This document shows, one piece after another, positions 61,499-64,000 of a stretch of 64,000 nucleotides of DNA (position 1 is the first letter of the stretch; each line of letters opens with the position of its first letter). Made by a program: the position numbers and the translations under genes. The stretch is from contig JAJQJQ010000007.1 in assembly GCA_028622995.1 (NCBI GenBank), positions 992,001 to 1,056,000 on the forward strand. Direction: 5' to 3'. Under the pieces are notes generated by a model. That model did not search any database. It was not told where the DNA came from and saw only the letters and a program-made list of their open reading frames with translations. The DNA is from Panagrolaimus kolymaensis. Taxonomy: Eukaryota > Nematoda > Chromadorea > Rhabditida > Panagrolaimidae.

Positions 61499-61735
61499 CA
61501 TACATGGGCAAGTCGGAGGATTTTGGAGGATTGTCCTCCGCTATGTAGCATGTAGCGCAACGATTTTGGGTTATGTAGCGCAAAATTGGAAAAATCTAAT
61601 AGAAAAAAAAATTCGATGTGGTACTTCTGAAAATTTAGGAAATTTTTTATTGAAAAAAACAACAGGGTAGAACCTTTGCTCCTAATTATGTAGCTCAAAA
61701 TTTTGAAAATTGTCATCCGATCGTGCCCATGTATG
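61499..61735. mobile_element. 237-bp MITE with CATACATGGGCA TIR and 8-bp duplication
   Basis: TIRs CATACATGGGCA (left) and TGCCCATGTATG (right) match perfectly over 12 bp and continue imperfectly (TCGGA/TCCGA). They are flanked by an exact GTATGTTT duplication. The interior has direct repeats of a TATGTAGCGCAA-type unit (about 61541-61582, and TATGTAGCTCAA at 61687-61698). The 8-bp duplication suggests hAT, although the TIR start CATAC is atypical. There is no transposase. Open frames across it on both strands are not genes. Confidence 0.85.
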
Positions 61736-61743
61736 GTATGTTT
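61736..61743. repeat. Right 8-bp target-site duplication (GTATGTTT)
   Basis: Exact copy of 61491-61498. Confidence 0.8.
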
Positions 61744-64000
61744 GAAAAAGGCACACACAAAGATTAAACAATAAAAAAACTGAAAGGATAAAAATCAACT
61801 GTTTGCAAAAAATATTTGTTTTGTTAAATGAATTATTTACTTTGATAAAGGTTTATTTTTGCAAAAATAAATAAATAAAAACAAAAGTTTGAAATTCGTG
61901 GCTGATATAAAACTTTAGAAAATTTCAGTTAAAAATTTATTTGGATGGAATAAGTTTATAATTTTTTGAAAGATTGATAACTAAAAAAAGACAAAAGTAT
62001 CCGTCATTGAAATACATCTTACTTTTTTAGTTTTTTATTAAAGAAAATGGAGAAAAAAAGGAAACAAAAAACTTTTGTTGCGCGTTTTCATATGTATTTT
62101 TGTCCATAAAAAATGGAAGGAAGCAACAAAAAAAAAGAAGTAAGTCGTCGGTGGAGATAAAAGACATACAAAGTTTTTACAAGATTTATGGATTGCTTTT
62201 TAAGATTTAAAGAAAATGTAGAGAATGAAAATGCTAAATGCCGTTTATTGAGTTGCCTTTTTTAATATCACCCATGAGAGACAAGAAAAATATACAAATG
62301 CATAGATAGTCGCATTGTTGAGTTTATCTAAATTTTTTTATTATTTCTTAGATTTCTTGGCTGTTTTTTTTAAATAACAAAAAATTTTATAGTTACAAAA
62401 AAATTTACCTAAACAATTTTTGTCCGTAAAAATTTCATAACTACTTGAATTCAAAAATTTGGAAAATGTTCAGCATTCCATTGCTCTCACGAAGTAACAA
62501 TGGATTTCACAAAGAAATTAATTTAATCCTTTTTTTATAAAAAAATTTTTAAAGATTGTCAAAAAATAAATTTATACATAGCTGATTATTTTCCCGCTTT
62601 TTTTCTTCAGCATCTTCATTCTTTATCCGTAGAATTTTATCGCTGCCATCAATAAAATGTGTTTTGGTTTCATTTTTTACCATCAACGATGGATGCATTT
62701 ATCTTTGTGCTTTTAACTTTTCAATCTATATTGAATTCAGTGATTCCATTGTCTCCTTTTTTTGTTTTCTGTGAACATTTTTATTATTAGTTTATCTGAA
62801 TTTTTCTTTCTTTTTTGCTTTTCTTTTTTTTATTGAAATAAAGCTGATTATTATGACTAACAAGCAGCATGGTGAAAGAAAAGAAGACAGAAAAATAAGG
62901 GAAAAAGCATGTTTGTTGATTTTAACATTGTAAAATTGCGGTGGGGCGCAAGCAGTAAATTACGCAATTTTTGCAGGAATCACAAACTTGAACAAAATAA
63001 AAGAAAATTTATTTTAAAAATGAACTTGAAATCGCTACTTCGTGAAATGTCTTTAAACGAGAAATTCCAACAATAAAGCATATTTTAGTAAAATCAAGAT
63101 CAACCAGTACTCAAGCACTTTACAGTATCCATTTTAGAAATTGGAAATTGCTCTTAGCAGAAATTTCTTCAAAAATGTCTATCACCACCGCCTTAATAAT
63201 CAATTCCAGACTCGCCTTTACAAAAGTCAAAATTTCAACAAAAAAAGTGTCATGCTTTTCCTTTTTTTGCTTTAGAATTATTTGAAACTTTTTTTATGTA
63301 TTTTTATTTAGACTCATAAAAAGGTGTAATCCAAACTTTTGGATATTTTTATGATTTTGCTATTATACATGCTGGAAAAAATAATAAAATAAAAGAATTC
63401 TTTTTCACACCCATTTTTTTTAAAGACAACTCCCAAATTTTTACCAAAAAAAGTTTGAATACCGAAAAATAAAATAAACTTTTTGATTCAAAAGGCGGGG
63501 TTCTTTGAAAATGTGATTAACCTGAATGATAATTTGTAATTCATATTCCAGCTTCAATCAACAATAGCTGTTGAAATGCTATCTTTATTTTTTAATAATG
63601 GGTTGTTGCAAAAGATGGATAGCCTCTTTGTTACAATTATGTTTTTTCTTTTCTTAGCCATCAAATTTATGTTTAAAAAGTTGCAAAAAAAATCATTATG
63701 ACTTCTTTGTCTCCAAGCTTGAAGTCTGCAATCATTTTTCTCACGAAGTCTCTCAGCATTGTCGATATTTTTTGTTCCTTAAAATTGATTTTGTTAATTT
63801 AATTCTTTCTTCTAAGCTTTGTTTATTTTTTCAATTACACTTTAATCAAAATCTTTGTTTCTTTTTATTTAAATATTTTTATTAAAAAATTAGATATTTC
63901 TGCGCAGAACTTTATGGTTTAATTTTTGATTTCAAAATAATACATTTTTTTAAATATTTCAGATTTGAGTCAATATTTTTATCATATCCAAAAAATTTTT
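61744..64000. other. AT-rich end of window, possible 5' part of an off-window gene
   Basis: Mostly featureless. An ATG at about 62689 begins MDAFIFVLLTFQSILNS, a signal-peptide-like frame after a TTTTTCTTCAG site near 62600-62610, but it closes after about 33 codons. The last 50 bp contain a TATTTCAG acceptor-like site at 63955-63962, so an exon of a plus-strand gene may start at the window edge. Neither is strong. Confidence 0.3.

Overview
The window is nuclear DNA of an AT-rich nematode. The evidence is the many small introns of about 45-55 bp with GTAAGT-like donors and TTTCAG/TTTTAG acceptors, a chemoreceptor of the nematode Srh/Str serpentine type, and close homologues of nematode NCS-1, p23 (DAF-41), V-ATPase A and CCDC25. 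Acceptor-like sites sit 20-45 bp upstream of several start codons, which fits spliced-leader trans-splicing. I cannot name the species. The base composition and intron style would suit several Tylenchina or Rhabditina lineages. All gene models were built by joining exons by eye with phase checks. None is confirmed by transcripts.

Layout. From 0.8 to 9.8 kb lie RBM17/SPF45 (+), a small unidentified two-exon ORF (+), an Srh/Str-like receptor (-, six exons), a small secreted helical protein (-), a possible 68-residue secreted peptide (-) and NCS-1 (-). From 9.8 to 15.8 kb there are no convincing genes, but there are two adjacent palindromic elements, one of them an 8-bp-TSD (hAT-like) MITE filled with CGGTTTT-type repeats. 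At 15.8-17.1 kb is a small type I membrane protein. After a 3-kb gap, 20.2-27.4 kb is gene-dense: CCDC25 (-) and RALGPS (-), divergent from a Skp1-like gene (+), then V-ATPase subunit A (+).

From 28 to 35 kb lies a local family of bZIP-like/AT-hook proteins: one intact gene (+), one intact 472-residue gene (-), one truncated copy (-), and a further duplicated intron-like fragment next to an intron-containing linker histone H1 (+). From 35 to 39.2 kb are a membrane-anchored carboxylesterase (+) and the co-chaperone p23 (+). From 39.9 to 51 kb is a single-pass membrane protein (-) plus two orphan minus-strand exons that could be distant alternative exons of it. From 51 to 64 kb is a gene desert of A/T-rich sequence with one more 8-bp-TSD element and a tRNA-like/SINE-like stretch.

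The genes are mostly unrelated housekeeping functions (splicing, proton pump, chaperone, chromatin, ubiquitin ligase adaptor) and signalling functions (calcium sensor, Ral exchange factor, chemoreceptor). They do not form one pathway. The least explained parts are the bZIP-like paralog cluster, the short secreted protein, the orphan exons at 49-51 kb and the set of short palindromic transposons.
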